Source: Loripinus fragilis
Taxonomy: Eukaryota; Mollusca; Bivalvia; Lucinida; Lucinidae
Assembly (NCBI GenBank): GCA_964019695.1
Contig: OZ026521.1
Location: 37,942,939-38,006,938 of the forward strand
Direction of reading: 5' to 3'
DNA length: 64,000 nt
Below the pieces are notes generated by a model. It made no database searches, was not told the DNA's origin, and saw only the letters and a list, made by a program, of their open reading frames with translations. The first letter of the stretch is position 1. Each line of letters opens with the position of its first letter. This document shows positions 8,608 through 17,107 of this stretch, piece by piece. Made by a program: the position numbers and the translations under genes.

Positions 8608-9294
8608 TAGTGTTGTTCGATTATTGGATTTTTCATAATCGATCATCGAAAATAATCGGTCAGGAGGTTCGATTGATGATCGATTATAATCGAAAGTTAA
8701 CAAATGAAAGGTTACATCCTATATAATGTCTATACCCTTGTACTGCGAACATTAAAATTGTTAGCATCCTTATCACAACTGGTCCTAACAGCAAACTCAA
8801 TTTACCAGCCATTGACATTTTAACCCTTTATGCACTAATGGATTCTTCCTTCTGGTTTCGAACTGGTCCATTTTATACATCAAGGGGTCACAGGTTATGA
8901 TTTCCAAATAAAATTGTATTTCTTTCTCTGAAGATAGTTTTTGTATTAGCAAACAGTGTATGCCCTGACATCTGGGTCTTCAATATTTGGCAAAGTATGC
9001 ATTAAGGAGTCACAAGTATAGAAAGGGTTAAGGTGTGCACTGAAGACTTCTTAGTTGCTGCAATTACAGTTAAAATAATGTTTATTTCTTTACTCCTCAC
9101 ATTTTATAAACCTTAAAGATTATGGATTGCTTTTATCTTGTAGCAAAGTTGCAAATTTAAAATGGCAGCTTACAAGTGGGCCAGGTGTGAATCTTTTCAA
9201 TTATAATCGATTATTACCAAACACAATCGATTAGTAGAATCGAAAGAAATTTTCGATCGATCATCAATTATAATCGATCATCGATACAACACTA
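8608..9294. mobile_element. hAT-like nonautonomous element with ATCGAT-rich ends
   Basis: The left TAGTGTTGTTCGAT and right ATCGATACAACACTA are inverted repeats. Both subterminal regions are dense in CGATTA/TAATCGAT (about 8616-8695 and 9195-9285), typical of hAT-type MITEs with many transposase-binding repeats. The flanks ACAGATAT and ACAGGTGT match at 6 of 8 positions and could be a decayed 8-bp target duplication. No transposase is encoded. Confidence 0.6.
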
Positions 9295-9349
9295 ACAGGT
9301 GTAGTGGTAATGGGTACCACAGGTATATAAGACACACATACAGCCTCGC

Positions 9350-9505
9350 TGTATGAGCTAGCTTTTACAGCGACGCGTAGTGTGTCAGGCCAAAGTTGCG
9401 AAGTTAAGCAACGCAGAGCTCGGTTAGTAGCTGGATGGGTGACCCAGGCATTGGAGCAGGGGCGACTGGGTAGTTGCGCTCATGCTGGGTACCATCGCTA
9501 CTACA
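9350..9505 (+). ncRNA. 5S rRNA-like pseudogene or 5S-derived SINE head
   Basis: The internal control region of a eukaryotic 5S rRNA gene is recognisable. GAAGTTAAGCAACGC (about 9400-9414) corresponds to box A GAAGCTAAGCAGGGT. CGGTTAGTAGCTGGATGGGT and GACCCAGGC (about 9421-9449) correspond to the intermediate element plus box C. Spacing between the boxes is close to 5S. The first ~45 and last ~30 bases do not look like a functional metazoan 5S, and no T-run terminator follows at the right distance. I read it as a 5S-derived retroposon or pseudogene. Confidence 0.5.
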
Positions 9506-9868
9506 CAGATATGGCTCAAATATGGAGACACAATGGCAAAGAGTGAAGGCCCTAATAAGTCTTATTCGGTCTGTACTGTTTGCCGGAGAAGTCTGATATG
9601 GGTCTGCACAGTTTGCCTAAACCTGAACTTCTAAAGAAAGGTTAATAGTTTTAGACTGTTGAGTTGTTTCAAGCTGGCAGCATGGCAACATCTTATTATT
9701 TATCAATTTGCAGTGAACATGCAAGACTTTAAAAAAGACATGAACTTTTTTAATTTCATGTTCTAGAGTTTCAGGTTGCCCAGCGGGCAACCTTCTGAGA
9801 CTCTCAACTTGCCCCCAGCAAATTCAACCCGTGGGGGGCAAGTGGGCAATTGCTTATTTCTAACACTG

Positions 9869-10393
9869 ATTACCAGATGTCACATCTCCCATTTAAGTGT
9901 ACAAGCAGTGTATAGAAATAGAGGATTAAACAATAATCTTGCTAGCGCCATTAGAACATGCACCGTTGAGGTAGATAAGTGCCAATCAACTAAGCTATCA
10001 GGGTGCCATTCGTAATGACCCCATGCGATAAGATTTTTTTTAAAGCTCAAGCTTGTAAAACGTTTCGACATACCTAGCTAAAATTGTAAAGAAAAAATAT
10101 CCAGGTGCAGAACATACGGGCTGTGGGTGTCAAACATTAAACATATATCTTGTTTGTCAAATGCGATTATTACCTGTTGTTTTAATCTACTGTGTACACC
10201 AAGAAATTTATATAATAGAGGACTAGAAAAATGCGAAAAGTCTTATTTACAGTTACTATTTACGAAAGGCACGTAACTCTCATCGTTAATTTGGGTTATC
10301 GGTAAAAGCTATAACCAATGGTTTACTCCCCAGTGGTGACATGAATCTGCCAAGAAACGAAACTGGTGCCCTGTTATCGCCAGATAGGTAGGT
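9869..10393. other. Region without recognisable gene
   Basis: Overlapping short open frames on both strands near 9,776-10,071 show no family resemblance. I see nothing else supportable between the TIR end at 9868 and the LINE 3' region. Confidence 0.4.
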
Positions 10394-10475
10394 CTAGGCG
10401 GGGGTCTTGGGGAGGGAATCATGCAGGCTATCAAGGGGTCGCTTTGCGTATCTGTAGAATACTATAAAGTGGATA

Positions 10476-10817
10476 TCAGTACATCGAAGCTCTGCAAAAA
10501 TACATTGTGGCAGTGGAGACTGAGAGTGGAGGGAGGGGCACGGTGCTCCAAGTGTAGCAGTCAAAGAGATTCCTACGCAAATCACAGAGACAGGCAGAGG
10601 CTAAAAGGGCAATATATAGTGGTTCCAAACCAAGATCAGAGACCATTTTTAAGATGCATCCCTCTGTACTGTCAAAGTAGTTGCTGTGAACAAAGCGAGC
10701 AGCTTGTCTTTGAACCTTCTCTAGTTTGTTTTTGTCCTCTAAGGATGACGGGTCCCACACTGCTGAGGAATATTCACGAGTGGTTCTCACCAGGGATGTG
10801 TAGGCTGGACTTTTCAA
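10476..10817 (-). pseudogene. LINE reverse transcriptase, C-terminal segment
   Basis: The translation contains SPAYTSLVRTTREYSSAVWD, then KLEKVQRQAARFV. This is the very common post-RT pattern of Jockey/CR1/L2-type LINEs (AYxxLVRPxLEYAxxVWDP...IExVQRRAARFV). The usual Pro and Leu of VRPxLEY are Thr and Arg here. The frame then decays into unrelated sequence. It is the most 3' recognisable coding part of the 10,394-14,960 element. Confidence 0.75.
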
Positions 10818-10939
10818 CCTCTTGGTTTACTAGCTCCGGTTTCGCCTACATGGATGATTTTGCCACTGTAGAATCTACATGTTCGTGTTTTGTCCTGCTG
10901 CTAGATGGCTCTTTTGTTGATAAATGCTATAGATGTGTC

Positions 10940-11140
10940 GTCTTGGACTTTACTCGACTGGCACCACAATCCTGGAGTATGCGAGGCGTCAGAATGTGTC
11001 ACAGATCAGTGCTATGAATCCAGGAGGGTCCAAGGAGGTCAATACTGGGCTCAACTCGATTGGCATCGGAATCCTTGAAGTTTGCGAGGGGTTAGAATGT
11101 GTCGCACACCAGTGCTTTGGGTAGGGGAGGATCGCTCACC
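10940..11140. repeat. Two-copy tandem duplication of a ~100-bp unit
   Basis: ACTCGACTGGCACC...AATCCTGGAGT...GCGAGGCGTCAGAATGTG...CAGTGCT is followed about 100 bp later by a diverged copy (CTCGATTGGCATCGGAATCC...GCGAGGGGTTAGAATGTG...CAGTGCT). It lies between the C-terminal and palm pieces of the LINE, where LINE similarity is lost, so it may be part of an unrecognised insertion (about 10,830-11,480). Confidence 0.5.
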
Positions 11141-11589
11141 TCTAAGTTAGTATGTGACATTGCGGTATTAGAGGAGCAATCTGATTTGGGTCCACTTTGT
11201 TTGCTCCAAAGATGTTTAAAAAGGACCAACAGACGGCACATAGTCACAATTAACAACAGAAGAGCTATCTAGCAGTAGGACGAAATCTCTGCGGAATTGA
11301 GTAACTTCTTTTCTTAGGGTGGCACCATAGGGTGGCACCTTCGCATTCCTGAATCATCTAATGACAAAACGACTCTCAGATCAGATGTTGCATTCCAGAC
11401 GGTGACACCTTGGGTGGAACCTTGGTTGGAAGCTTGGATGGCACCATAGGGTGGATCCCTATATATACTGGTATACAGGTTTAACCTCAAGAACCGACAG
11501 GCTCCTTTGCGTCTATATACCGTGAATATGTGGACATAGCGTCTGATACAGTACTACTATTACTATTGAGATTTATTTTGATCACCTGA

Positions 11590-12010
11590 CACTTCTCTGT
11601 ATGAAACTTTATCTGCCACCTTCTCTCTCATTCTTCTAGTGCATCTAGATCCTCTTGCATTCTCCGGGCATCATCATCTGTTCTGACTAGTCTGTATAAG
11701 AGATAGCCATCTGCAAAGAGGCGGGATCTGAGTGGTTGACAGCATCAGGCAGGTCATTGATAAAGGCCAGAAATAGTAGGGGGGGGGGGGGCAAGATTGT
11801 ACCCTGTGGTACACCAGAGACAACGCCTGCTTGTCAAGAACAGCTCCCACCCAAGAATACCTTCGGTGCTCTTTGGCCCAGCACCTCTAAATTGTTTGTA
11901 GAGAAGTCATTGATGAGAGTCTTTGTCAAAAACTTTGGAAAATTCCAGCAGAATGACGTTGATCTGGTGTCTTCCCGACCTGGTAGGGGCCTGATGCTTT
12001 GGCTGTTTGT
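11590..12010 (-). pseudogene. LINE reverse transcriptase, palm domain with motifs A and C, inactivated
   Basis: On the minus strand INVILLEFSKVFDKDSH (about 11,975-11,925) is motif A, normally LLDFSKAFD; the catalytic Asp is Glu. Further on FLAFINDLPDAVNHSD (about 11,780-11,733) precedes motif C, which reads LFADG instead of (F/Y)ADD, so the second catalytic Asp is lost. A one-base frameshift separates NHSD from RLFADG. After RTDDDARRMQEDLDALEE a TGA replaces the usual Trp codon before the KWQIKFHxxKC motif, seen here as WQIKFHTEKCQVI. A 13-base G run at 11,779-11,791 falls in the PQG-containing stretch and disrupts it. Clearly dead. Confidence 0.8.
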
Positions 12011-12151
12011 CGGGCCCACCGGAGTTTACCTGTTGGATTTCTTTTGTTCCGGTATTCAGTTTTATTTACTGTTGAGTCCTTATCTTTGCTTTGTCTCCTT
12101 TTTATATCTTGATTTATATTTCTAGGAGATGATGTATTGATCAGTTAGGGG

Positions 12152-12490
12152 TCTTTCATTCAAACCAAATATCTATGTGTCTTGATCCACATCTGAATTA
12201 AGGATGAGGTTGGCGCTGTGAAACCGTTTTAAGCCCTCCAGTAAAATATTTTACTGACCGTACCAAGGTGGTACTTCTTTTGTGGATCTTTTATGTTTTT
12301 TCTGTCTTGTGTTTGCTATGCCTCTGTAGACGTCTGTTTATATGTGCCTTGTGGTCACTTGCTGGGAAAGGGCTGCCCTCTTGGCTCTCGTTTGTGGTCT
12401 CTTACTGTGAGTTTGTTACTTTTCCATTGGTATCCTTGGTCAGGTGTGGTACTTGATTGTATCGATTCCTGATCTTTGCACCCATACCTA
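12152..12490 (+). repeat. Unclassified dispersed repeat, copy 2
   Basis: Closely similar to 14,307-14,645 from CTTTCATTCAAACCAAATAT through a perfect GTAAAATATTTTAC palindrome, CCAAGGTGGTACTT, CTGGGAAAGGGCTG and GTGGTACTTGATTGTATCGA to ATTCCTGATCTTTGC. It interrupts the LINE between RT fingers and motif A: the normal gap of roughly 120 bases is about 570 here. No promoter boxes or frame seen. Confidence 0.65.
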
Positions 12491-12532
12491 CTTTGCAATA
12501 CCCTGGATGGCGGTTGCCAAATGTGCTACACA

Positions 12533-12637
12533 GGATCATCCTTACGAAAGCCATGTTGTTTGACTGTCAGGATATTGTTCTTATCAAAAGACCGCATGAT
12601 GTTGCTGTGAATGATGTGTTCAAGCAGTTTACATGTT
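12533..12637 (-). pseudogene. LINE reverse transcriptase, finger segment
   Basis: The minus-strand translation TCKLLEHIIHSNIMRSFDKN followed by NILTVKQHGFRK is the standard RT stretch after RPVSLTSV (CKxLExIIxxxIxxHLxxxNxLxxxQHGFR). It joins directly to the segment ending at 13,682 once the inner LINE and one copy of its 13-bp duplication are set aside. Confidence 0.8.
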
Positions 12638-12683
12638 ACTGAGGTAAGTGTTACTTCCTACTACACTATTGGAAATAGATATA

Positions 12684-12922
12684 TGAGCCGCAACATGTGA
12701 TTTCCAACAATGTGGCATTTTGACATGAATAGACTCAGACGAGCCTCTGCAGCCTCCTTTTAAGCTTAGAAAGTCCAAATGATGATTGGTCAGTAGCTCG
12801 GCAATCATAGAATATTCAAGCGACTAGCAAAGACTCTGATCAGACTGCGCATATGCGCAGGCTGATCTGAGGCTTTGTTGGTCACACATATCACATTGTT
12901 GCAAATCTCATGTCACGGCTCA
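12684..12922. mobile_element. Palindromic MITE with TGAGCCG ends
   Basis: TGAGCCGCAACATGTGATTT on the left pairs with a right end that reads, reverse complemented, TGAGCCGTGACATGAGATTT; both continue CCAACAATGTG / GCAACAATGTG. TA flanks each side (12,682-12,683 and 12,923-12,924). The core GATCAGACTGCGCATATGCG is followed by CAGGCTGATC, a small internal palindrome. MITEs of this style are, as far as I know, very common in bivalve genomes. Confidence 0.7.
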
Positions 12923-12923
12923 T

Positions 12924-13229
12924 ATGTCTGTCATACATGCTCACCTGAGAAATAAATGCAGCGGACTAAACAGTGATCTTTTTAGGAATCATAGTCGTAA
13001 TAATCCTTTATGTGATTTGTATGACATGGTAGAGGATGCCTACCACTACTTCTTTCAATGCAGAAAATATTCTGTTGAAAGACAAGTTTTCCATGATACA
13101 ATTAGAGGCTTTTGGCCTCTAAACATTAATATGATTATTTATGGTAATGAAAATTGGAACAGTGAAGCTAGTATGGTCTTCTTCAAGTCTGTGCATATGG
13201 ATAAACACGCCTACAAACGTTTTAAGTAA
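12924..13229 (+). pseudogene. C-terminal end of the inner LINE ORF2
   Basis: The translation has HAHLRNKCSGLNSDLF, then a Cys-rich knuckle PLCDLYDMVEDAYHYFFQCR followed by KYSVER. This is the typical end of many LINE ORF2 proteins (RxxCSxLNxxL...CxxC...EDxxHYxxxCxxYxxxR), a probable nucleic-acid-binding region. The second Cys position is not clean. The frame ends with a stop at 13,227-13,229. Sequence upstream of 12,924 is the MITE, so the ATG at 12,924 is not the native start. Confidence 0.65.
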
Positions 13230-13426
13230 ATAACCTTCTATGACTCTGTTTCAAAACATACTTAGAAACCAGTACTAGATGACCTGACTATTTTTGTTTT
13301 TCAAATTCAAGGGGTTCATATTAGCAGTTTTTTTTCTATTCATCAATGGTTTTTCTATCTCTATACTTACTAACCTATCAAAGAACTGTTATTTATTTAC
13401 TTAATATTATTTTTTTTTATTTATTT

Positions 13427-13458
13427 GCTTGTTTGTTTGTTTGTTTGTTTACTTGTTT
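13427..13458. repeat. (TTTG)n microsatellite
   Basis: About seven TTTG units with minor interruptions in the 3' untranslated region of the inner LINE. Confidence 0.8.
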
Positions 13459-13681
13459 ATTAATTATCAATTTAACATGTATGTTTCTACTTTATATTGC
13501 TTTCACTTAACTTGTTCACAACTTGTTTAGTATTCATATGTATTTGCACAAGTTTAGCCATGTTTATTTGCTTTCATGTACATGTATGTTTAAATTGTAA
13601 GGGTTGTAACTAAGGTTGTGAGAACCCCATTGCTGTATCAAATTTGGCAGGAAATGTGCTTAAACTAAACTGAGGTAAGTG

Positions 13682-13937
13682 ATACAGGTCTGTAGTTTGC
13701 CGGTAGGTGTTTCGGTCCTTTCTTGAAAAGCGGTACTATTTTTGCCCTCCTCCATTCAGTAGGTACCTGTGGGGCATCCAAAGAGATCTGGTATAGTTGG
13801 CTCAGCATAAGGGCGAGTTCTTCCACTGCAGCTCTGAGGATATAGGTTGGTATACCATACCGACCTGATGCTTTATATGGTTTCAGGTCATTCAGCAATT
13901 TCTTCAAACCGTTTGGGCTGACTCTAATCTCATGCAT
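13682..13937 (-). pseudogene. LINE reverse transcriptase, N-terminal segment
   Basis: The translation starts in VSPNGLKKLLNDLKPYKASG and continues to GIPTYILRAAVEELALMLSQ, then VPTEWRRAKIVPLFKKG and NYRPVSLTS. These are the classic first RT blocks of CR1/L2/Jockey-type LINEs. The frame is intact for about 85 codons and is cut exactly where the inner LINE inserted. Confidence 0.85.
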
Positions 13938-14042
13938 CCAAGGGTGTGGGCTCAGTCCTTTGTCTTGAATGGTGCAAATCTTCTTATGTATTGAATGAAA
14001 TTGCTCATTCAGAATTACAGTCTTATCTTTGCAGTGGTGTTG

Positions 14043-14290
14043 CTCTGTAAAAACTCATCCTTATTGACCAGTTCTGACACACCTGAAGCTTCTTGTCTTT
14101 TATTTCTAATGAAAACCAAAATCGCTTTGGGTTTCATTGAAGTCAGCACTCACAACATCCGCCATTTAATTTGTAAGGGCCTTCTGTAGAGATCTCTGCA
14201 ATTCAACTTGTAGCCTCTTGAAGCATTTCCAGTCCTGTTGATTGCCAGTTCTCTTGGCCTTCCCGTGAGCTCTCTGTTTCCGTCTCATCA
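14043..14290 (-). pseudogene. LINE endonuclease-RT linker segment
   Basis: On the minus strand RRKQRAHGKAKRTGNQQDWK continues into a helix-rich stretch, then FIRNKRQEASGVSELVNKDE. This is the conserved linker between endonuclease and RT in these LINEs (RRKxxxYxKAKxTxxxxDW...FWxyIKxKRxxxxGVxxLxxxdG). Several stops and at least one frameshift separate the two recognisable halves. Confidence 0.65.
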
Positions 14291-14306
14291 ATCTTCTAAG
14301 ACTTCT

Positions 14307-14645
14307 TTCATTCAAACCAAATATCTATGTGTCTTGATCCACATCTGAATTAAGGGTGAGGTTGGCGCTGTGAAACCGGTTTAAGCCCTCCAGTAAAATA
14401 TTTTACTGACCGTTCCAAGGTGGTACTTTTTTGTGGATCTTTAATGTTTTTTTTCTGTCTTGTGTTTGCTATGCCTTTATGCACATCTGTTTATATGTGC
14501 CTTGTGGTCACCTGCTGGGAAAGGGCTGGCCTCCTGGCTCTCGTTTGTGGTGTCTAACTGTGAGTTTGTCACTATCCCATTGGTATCCTGGGTCAGGTGT
14601 GGTACTTGATTGTATCGATTCCTGATCTTTGCACACTTACTTACT
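14307..14645 (+). repeat. Unclassified dispersed repeat, copy 3
   Basis: Closest relative of copy 2 (12,152-12,490), same orientation, also with the GTAAAATATTTTAC palindrome. It interrupts the linker of the older LINE between the upstream DDIKSMWTALKTAI segment and the downstream RRKQRA segment. The right edge ends in ACTTACTTACTTG, possibly a short simple-repeat tail. Confidence 0.65.
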
Positions 14646-14699
14646 TGTATTGGCCCATGTGGGCATATGGCATGTACTGGCATTCGTTAAAGGCACAAT

Positions 14700-14960
14700 T
14701 TTTATATACAGCACCTGAGATGGCTGTCTTGAGTGCTGTCCACATAGATTTTATATCATCAAATCTGACTGAAAGGAAAGAATCAGTTGCTGTTAAATAA
14801 CAGGGGAAGACTAGCGACACTTCATTGCAGTTTCTGTGTGTTGATGGGAAAATCCAGGAGTCCTCTGATGATATCTGTGATGGATGGTCCACTCACTTTG
14901 ACTCCCTTGCAACTCCATTAGAAAAGGCAAACTTTGACAATGCAGCAAGAGGATAATGAG
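14700..14960 (-). pseudogene. LINE linker, upstream decayed part
   Basis: FDDIKSMWTALKTAISGAV on the minus strand fits the xxVxxLWxxFKxAIxxAx linker pattern that precedes RRK in CR1/L2-type elements. Upstream, PGFSHQ may be the end of the endonuclease (PGISDH), but frames are broken and this is weak. Satellite-like sequence takes over at about 14,969. Confidence 0.45.
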
Positions 14961-14968
14961 CACATTAG

Positions 14969-15031
14969 ACCTTAGAAAGGGGATAAAATTTTGACATTTT
15001 GTCAATGTTCTCAAAAATTCATGAAACTTAG
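14969..15031 (+). repeat. First fragment of the 158-bp satellite, left of the LTR element
   Basis: GACCTTAGAAAGGGGATAAA and then TTTTGACATTTTGTCAATGT, ending in ATTCATGAAACTTA, match the satellite from its GGACCTT block to its GAAACTTAC block. This puts the true left boundary of the array near 14,969, about 2.1 kb left of where the uninterrupted array begins. Confidence 0.8.
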
Positions 15032-15169
15032 TGTAATATCCAGCTATTGGAACCAGTCATTGTCATTATGACATTACGTTATTAACGTCGTTGCTTGGTT
15101 ACATCAGTATTGTTATGTTACTCTTGATCCATTAAACATGTATTAACTTAGAGTTGTTGAGACATTATA
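15032..15169 (+). repeat. 5' LTR
   Basis: Starts TGTAAT and ends ATTATA, a near-perfect inverted terminus (ATTACA would be exact). Contains ACGTTATTAACGTCG. Confidence 0.85.
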
Positions 15170-15184
15170 TTGGCGACAAGGATG
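15170..15184 (+). other. Probable primer-binding site
   Basis: TTGGCGACAAGGATG begins at the first base after the 5' LTR. The TGGCGACvAGGAT form is usual for Gypsy-type internal starts; the priming tRNA is not determined. Confidence 0.55.
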
Positions 15185-15417
15185 AAAGAAAAGGGAAGAG
15201 GATAGAGTAGAAGCAGATTTGGGGAGATGAAGCAATGCTATATGTAGATAGTGATGCCAAAAGAAAGAAGAAACTTACAGACAATAGAAGATGGAAGAAA
15301 ACTCACCAGCCATTTGGTAGAATATTGTGCAAGACACAGAAAATGTGGTGTTAAAACATTTTGCTAAAAAGAGATAAGTAACACTTAGTATCCAATTTGT
15401 GATTAGAACAATACAAG

Positions 15418-16735
15418 ATGACTAGATATGGGATAGATTTTGACCAGAATGAGTCAGAAGCTACAGTTGTAACAGAAAGAAGGAACTTGTTAATAAAACC
15501 ATTTAAACCAACTGACATATTATCAGTGGGAAAAGCTTGGGGAGAATGGCTGGAAGAAATTGGAAGAGAATTCAGATATAATAGAATAAATACCCCAAAT
15601 GACAAGAAGGATGTTTTGTTGATATTTGGTGGCAGAGAATTGAGGCGACTTGATAAATACCTACCATATCTAGCAGACAATCTGAATGAATAGCTGAAGA
15701 TAAGAAAGAAGCTAAATAATTATTATTTACCAAGAAGAAATATCTATTTTGAAAGATATTTGTTCCTTAAGATGAGGCCAACACCAGGAGAAAGGACAGT
15801 TGCATATGGAACACGGTTAAGGGAAAAGGCAAGTGAGTGTGATTTTGGTGACAGTTGTGAAGACAGAATTTTGGAGCACTTGATCCAAACTGTAGATAAC
15901 CAGACACTAATACTCAAATGCATTAGGAGAGAATGGACATTAGCTGAGTGTTTGAAAAGAGCTGGTGAAATGGAAGATTTATCTATGCAAATGTCTTACA
16001 TGCAAAAATAGCGAGTCAAACCTAAAATAGATAGGTTAGAAAGAAAAAATGTAAAAAGAGGGAGTTATAAAGCAAGGTATCTAAATATTGAAGATAATCT
16101 GAAGACCTGCGGATATTGTGGCTTGTCAGGAATACATACTAAAGGTAATAGATATCCAGCATATGGAATAAATATGTTGTAAATGTCATGTGAGAGACCA
16201 TTTTGCAGTAGTTTGTAAAGTGAAAAGATATCGAGAAGAAAATAGGCAAAGTTCAATTTTAAACAAGAATAAAACCAGTCAAATAGATAATGAATTTAAG
16301 AAATGCAGTGAAATACAGTCCAACTCTATAGAAAATCTGAAAATCAATGTGAAGAAAATACAAGGGATTAACAGAACATGTCAGAACACAGGGCAGTTAA
16401 CTGCCAAATCAACACATAGAAAAGTCACTGATAGGATAAATGTAGGTGTTGACAGGCAGGTTTTGCAACATTTATCAAAGCAGAAGATAAAGACTGAACC
16501 AATTCATGGGAATTACAAGTTGACAAGAACAAACTCAAATTGTAGATCCGATCATTTTATAGCAAAGAATAAAAGAAGCACAGAAGAGCTTGGACAAGAA
16601 CTAGAGAAATGTTATAACAATTTTCATTGTTTTCTGATAGCTATGACTGAGAAACAAAAGATTCAGAACATATTGTCATCGTTTCCAACCAAGAGGAAAC
16701 CAAACTTTAATATGATGGTCCATCACCCTGTCTGA
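15418..16735 (+). pseudogene. Gag remnant (capsid and zinc knuckles), frameshifted
   Basis: Gag forms the particle that packages element RNA. The first open part (15,418-15,690) holds a matrix/capsid-like stretch with WLEEIGREFRYN, then a TAG. The second (15,760-16,008) contains RPTPGERTVAYGTRLREKA, CDFGD and LTLAEC-like TLAECLKRAGEME. That is the Gypsy capsid pattern GExVxxYxxrLRxxaxxCxFG...LTLxxAlxxAxxxE. At about 16,110-16,220 a Cys/His knuckle pair starts CGYCGLSGIH and continues into RDHFAVVCK, but a frameshift and a stop lie between the two knuckles. The last part (16,190-16,735) is Lys/Asn-rich with no known domain. At least three breaks, so no functional Gag. Confidence 0.7.
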
Positions 16736-16956
16736 TGCTTATATTGACTGTACAGAAGTTAGCAAACATATCATAAGATTAAAACAGTAATATTTATTTG
16801 GGAAGGAAAAAATGTAATATGTATCAAGGTAGTCAGACATTTGGTTGTGAATTGGAGATGATTATTAATTATATTTCAGCAAGATATCAATTAGTGCTTC
16901 AAATATTTAAAATGCATTGTTTTACCAATATCTAACTATATGTACATTTTTTTTAT

Positions 16957-16969
16957 AAAAAGGGAGAAA
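16957..16969 (+). other. Polypurine tract
   Basis: AAAAAGGGAGAAA ends exactly one base before the 3' LTR. This is the position and composition of the plus-strand primer of LTR retrotransposons. Confidence 0.75.
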
Positions 16970-17107
16970 TGTAATATCCAGCTATTGGGACCAGTCAACG
17001 TCATTATGACGGTACGTTATTAACGTCGTTGCTTGGATACATCAGTATTGTTATGTTTCTCTTGAACCATTAAACTTGTATTAACTTAGAGGTATTGAGA
17101 CATTATA
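16970..17107 (+). repeat. 3' LTR
   Basis: Second copy of the 138-bp LTR, same length as the first, with scattered substitutions (for example GGTACGTT for ATTACGTT). Confidence 0.85.

Larger units (their letters stand above)
8277..9868. mobile_element. Candidate composite element bounded by inverted CAGTSTTAGAAATAAGC ends
   Basis: The left end CAGTCTTAGAAATAAGC and right end GCTTATTTCTAACACTG pair with one mismatch. Subterminal blocks also correspond (CGGGCAACCT and GGGGGCAAG-type phrases on both sides, inverted). Inside lie an antisense SINE fragment, a hAT-like element and the 5S-like sequence, so this would be a larger element that collected insertions. No clear target duplication. Two independent solo copies in opposite orientation would give the same picture. 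Confidence 0.4.
12651..13668 (+). mobile_element. 5'-truncated non-LTR retrotransposon inserted in the older LINE
   Basis: ACTGAGGTAAGTG occurs at 12,638-12,650 and again at 13,669-13,681. This perfect 13-bp target-site duplication brackets exactly the segment that interrupts the RT of the older LINE. The insert is plus-oriented, keeps only the last ~100 codons, and has a long AT-rich 3' untranslated region containing a (TTTG)n tract. There is no long poly(A); the 3' end is TTAAACTAA-like. It carries its own MITE at 12,684-12,922. Confidence 0.85.
10394..14960 (-). mobile_element. Degenerate CR1/L2-like non-LTR retrotransposon, broken by later insertions
   Basis: Read on the minus strand, pieces appear in LINE order: endonuclease-RT linker (about 14,760-14,720, then 14,290-14,043), RT N-terminal part (13,937-13,682), RT fingers (12,637-about 12,533), RT palm with motifs A and C (about 12,000-11,600) and the C-terminal thumb-like segment (10,817-10,476). 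The gaps are explained by a 5'-truncated LINE at 12,651-13,668 and two copies of a dispersed repeat. Frameshifts, stop codons and changes at both catalytic aspartates show it is inactive. The 5' and 3' ends are not precisely defined, and the endonuclease proper is not recognisable. Confidence 0.75.
15032..17107 (+). mobile_element. Short Ty3/Gypsy-like LTR retrotransposon, gag only, inserted in the satellite
   Basis: Two 138-bp direct repeats, 15,032-15,169 and 16,970-17,107, begin TGTAATATCCAGCTATTGG and end GAGACATTATA. A 5-bp duplication cttag lies outside them (15,027-15,031 and 17,108-17,112). TTGGCGACAAGGATG follows the 5' LTR in the primer-binding position common in metazoan Gypsy elements. 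AAAAAGGGAGAAA lies directly before the 3' LTR as polypurine tract. Only gag remnants are found in 1.8 kb of interior: no protease, RT, RNase H or integrase. The LTRs differ at few positions, so insertion was fairly recent. Confidence 0.88.

Noticed and set aside
9350..9505. Functional 5S rRNA gene
   Set aside because: Only the internal control region matches; the ends diverge and no terminator is placed correctly.
8277..9868. Single intact hAT element of 1.6 kb
   Set aside because: The ends pair, but no 8-bp target duplication or transposase is visible, so it is kept only as a low-confidence candidate.
9776..10071. Overlapping 79- and 63-codon frames on opposite strands
   Set aside because: Part of the right TIR region and adjacent unique sequence; no family resemblance.
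10421..11017. 198-codon plus-strand frame
   Set aside because: It is antisense to the LINE C-terminal segment and has no recognisable domain.
11736..12125. 129-codon plus-strand frame
   Set aside because: It is antisense to the LINE RT palm domain, whose motifs read clearly on the minus strand.
14431..14800. Short overlapping plus-strand frames
   Set aside because: They cover dispersed-repeat copy 3 and the LINE linker in antisense.
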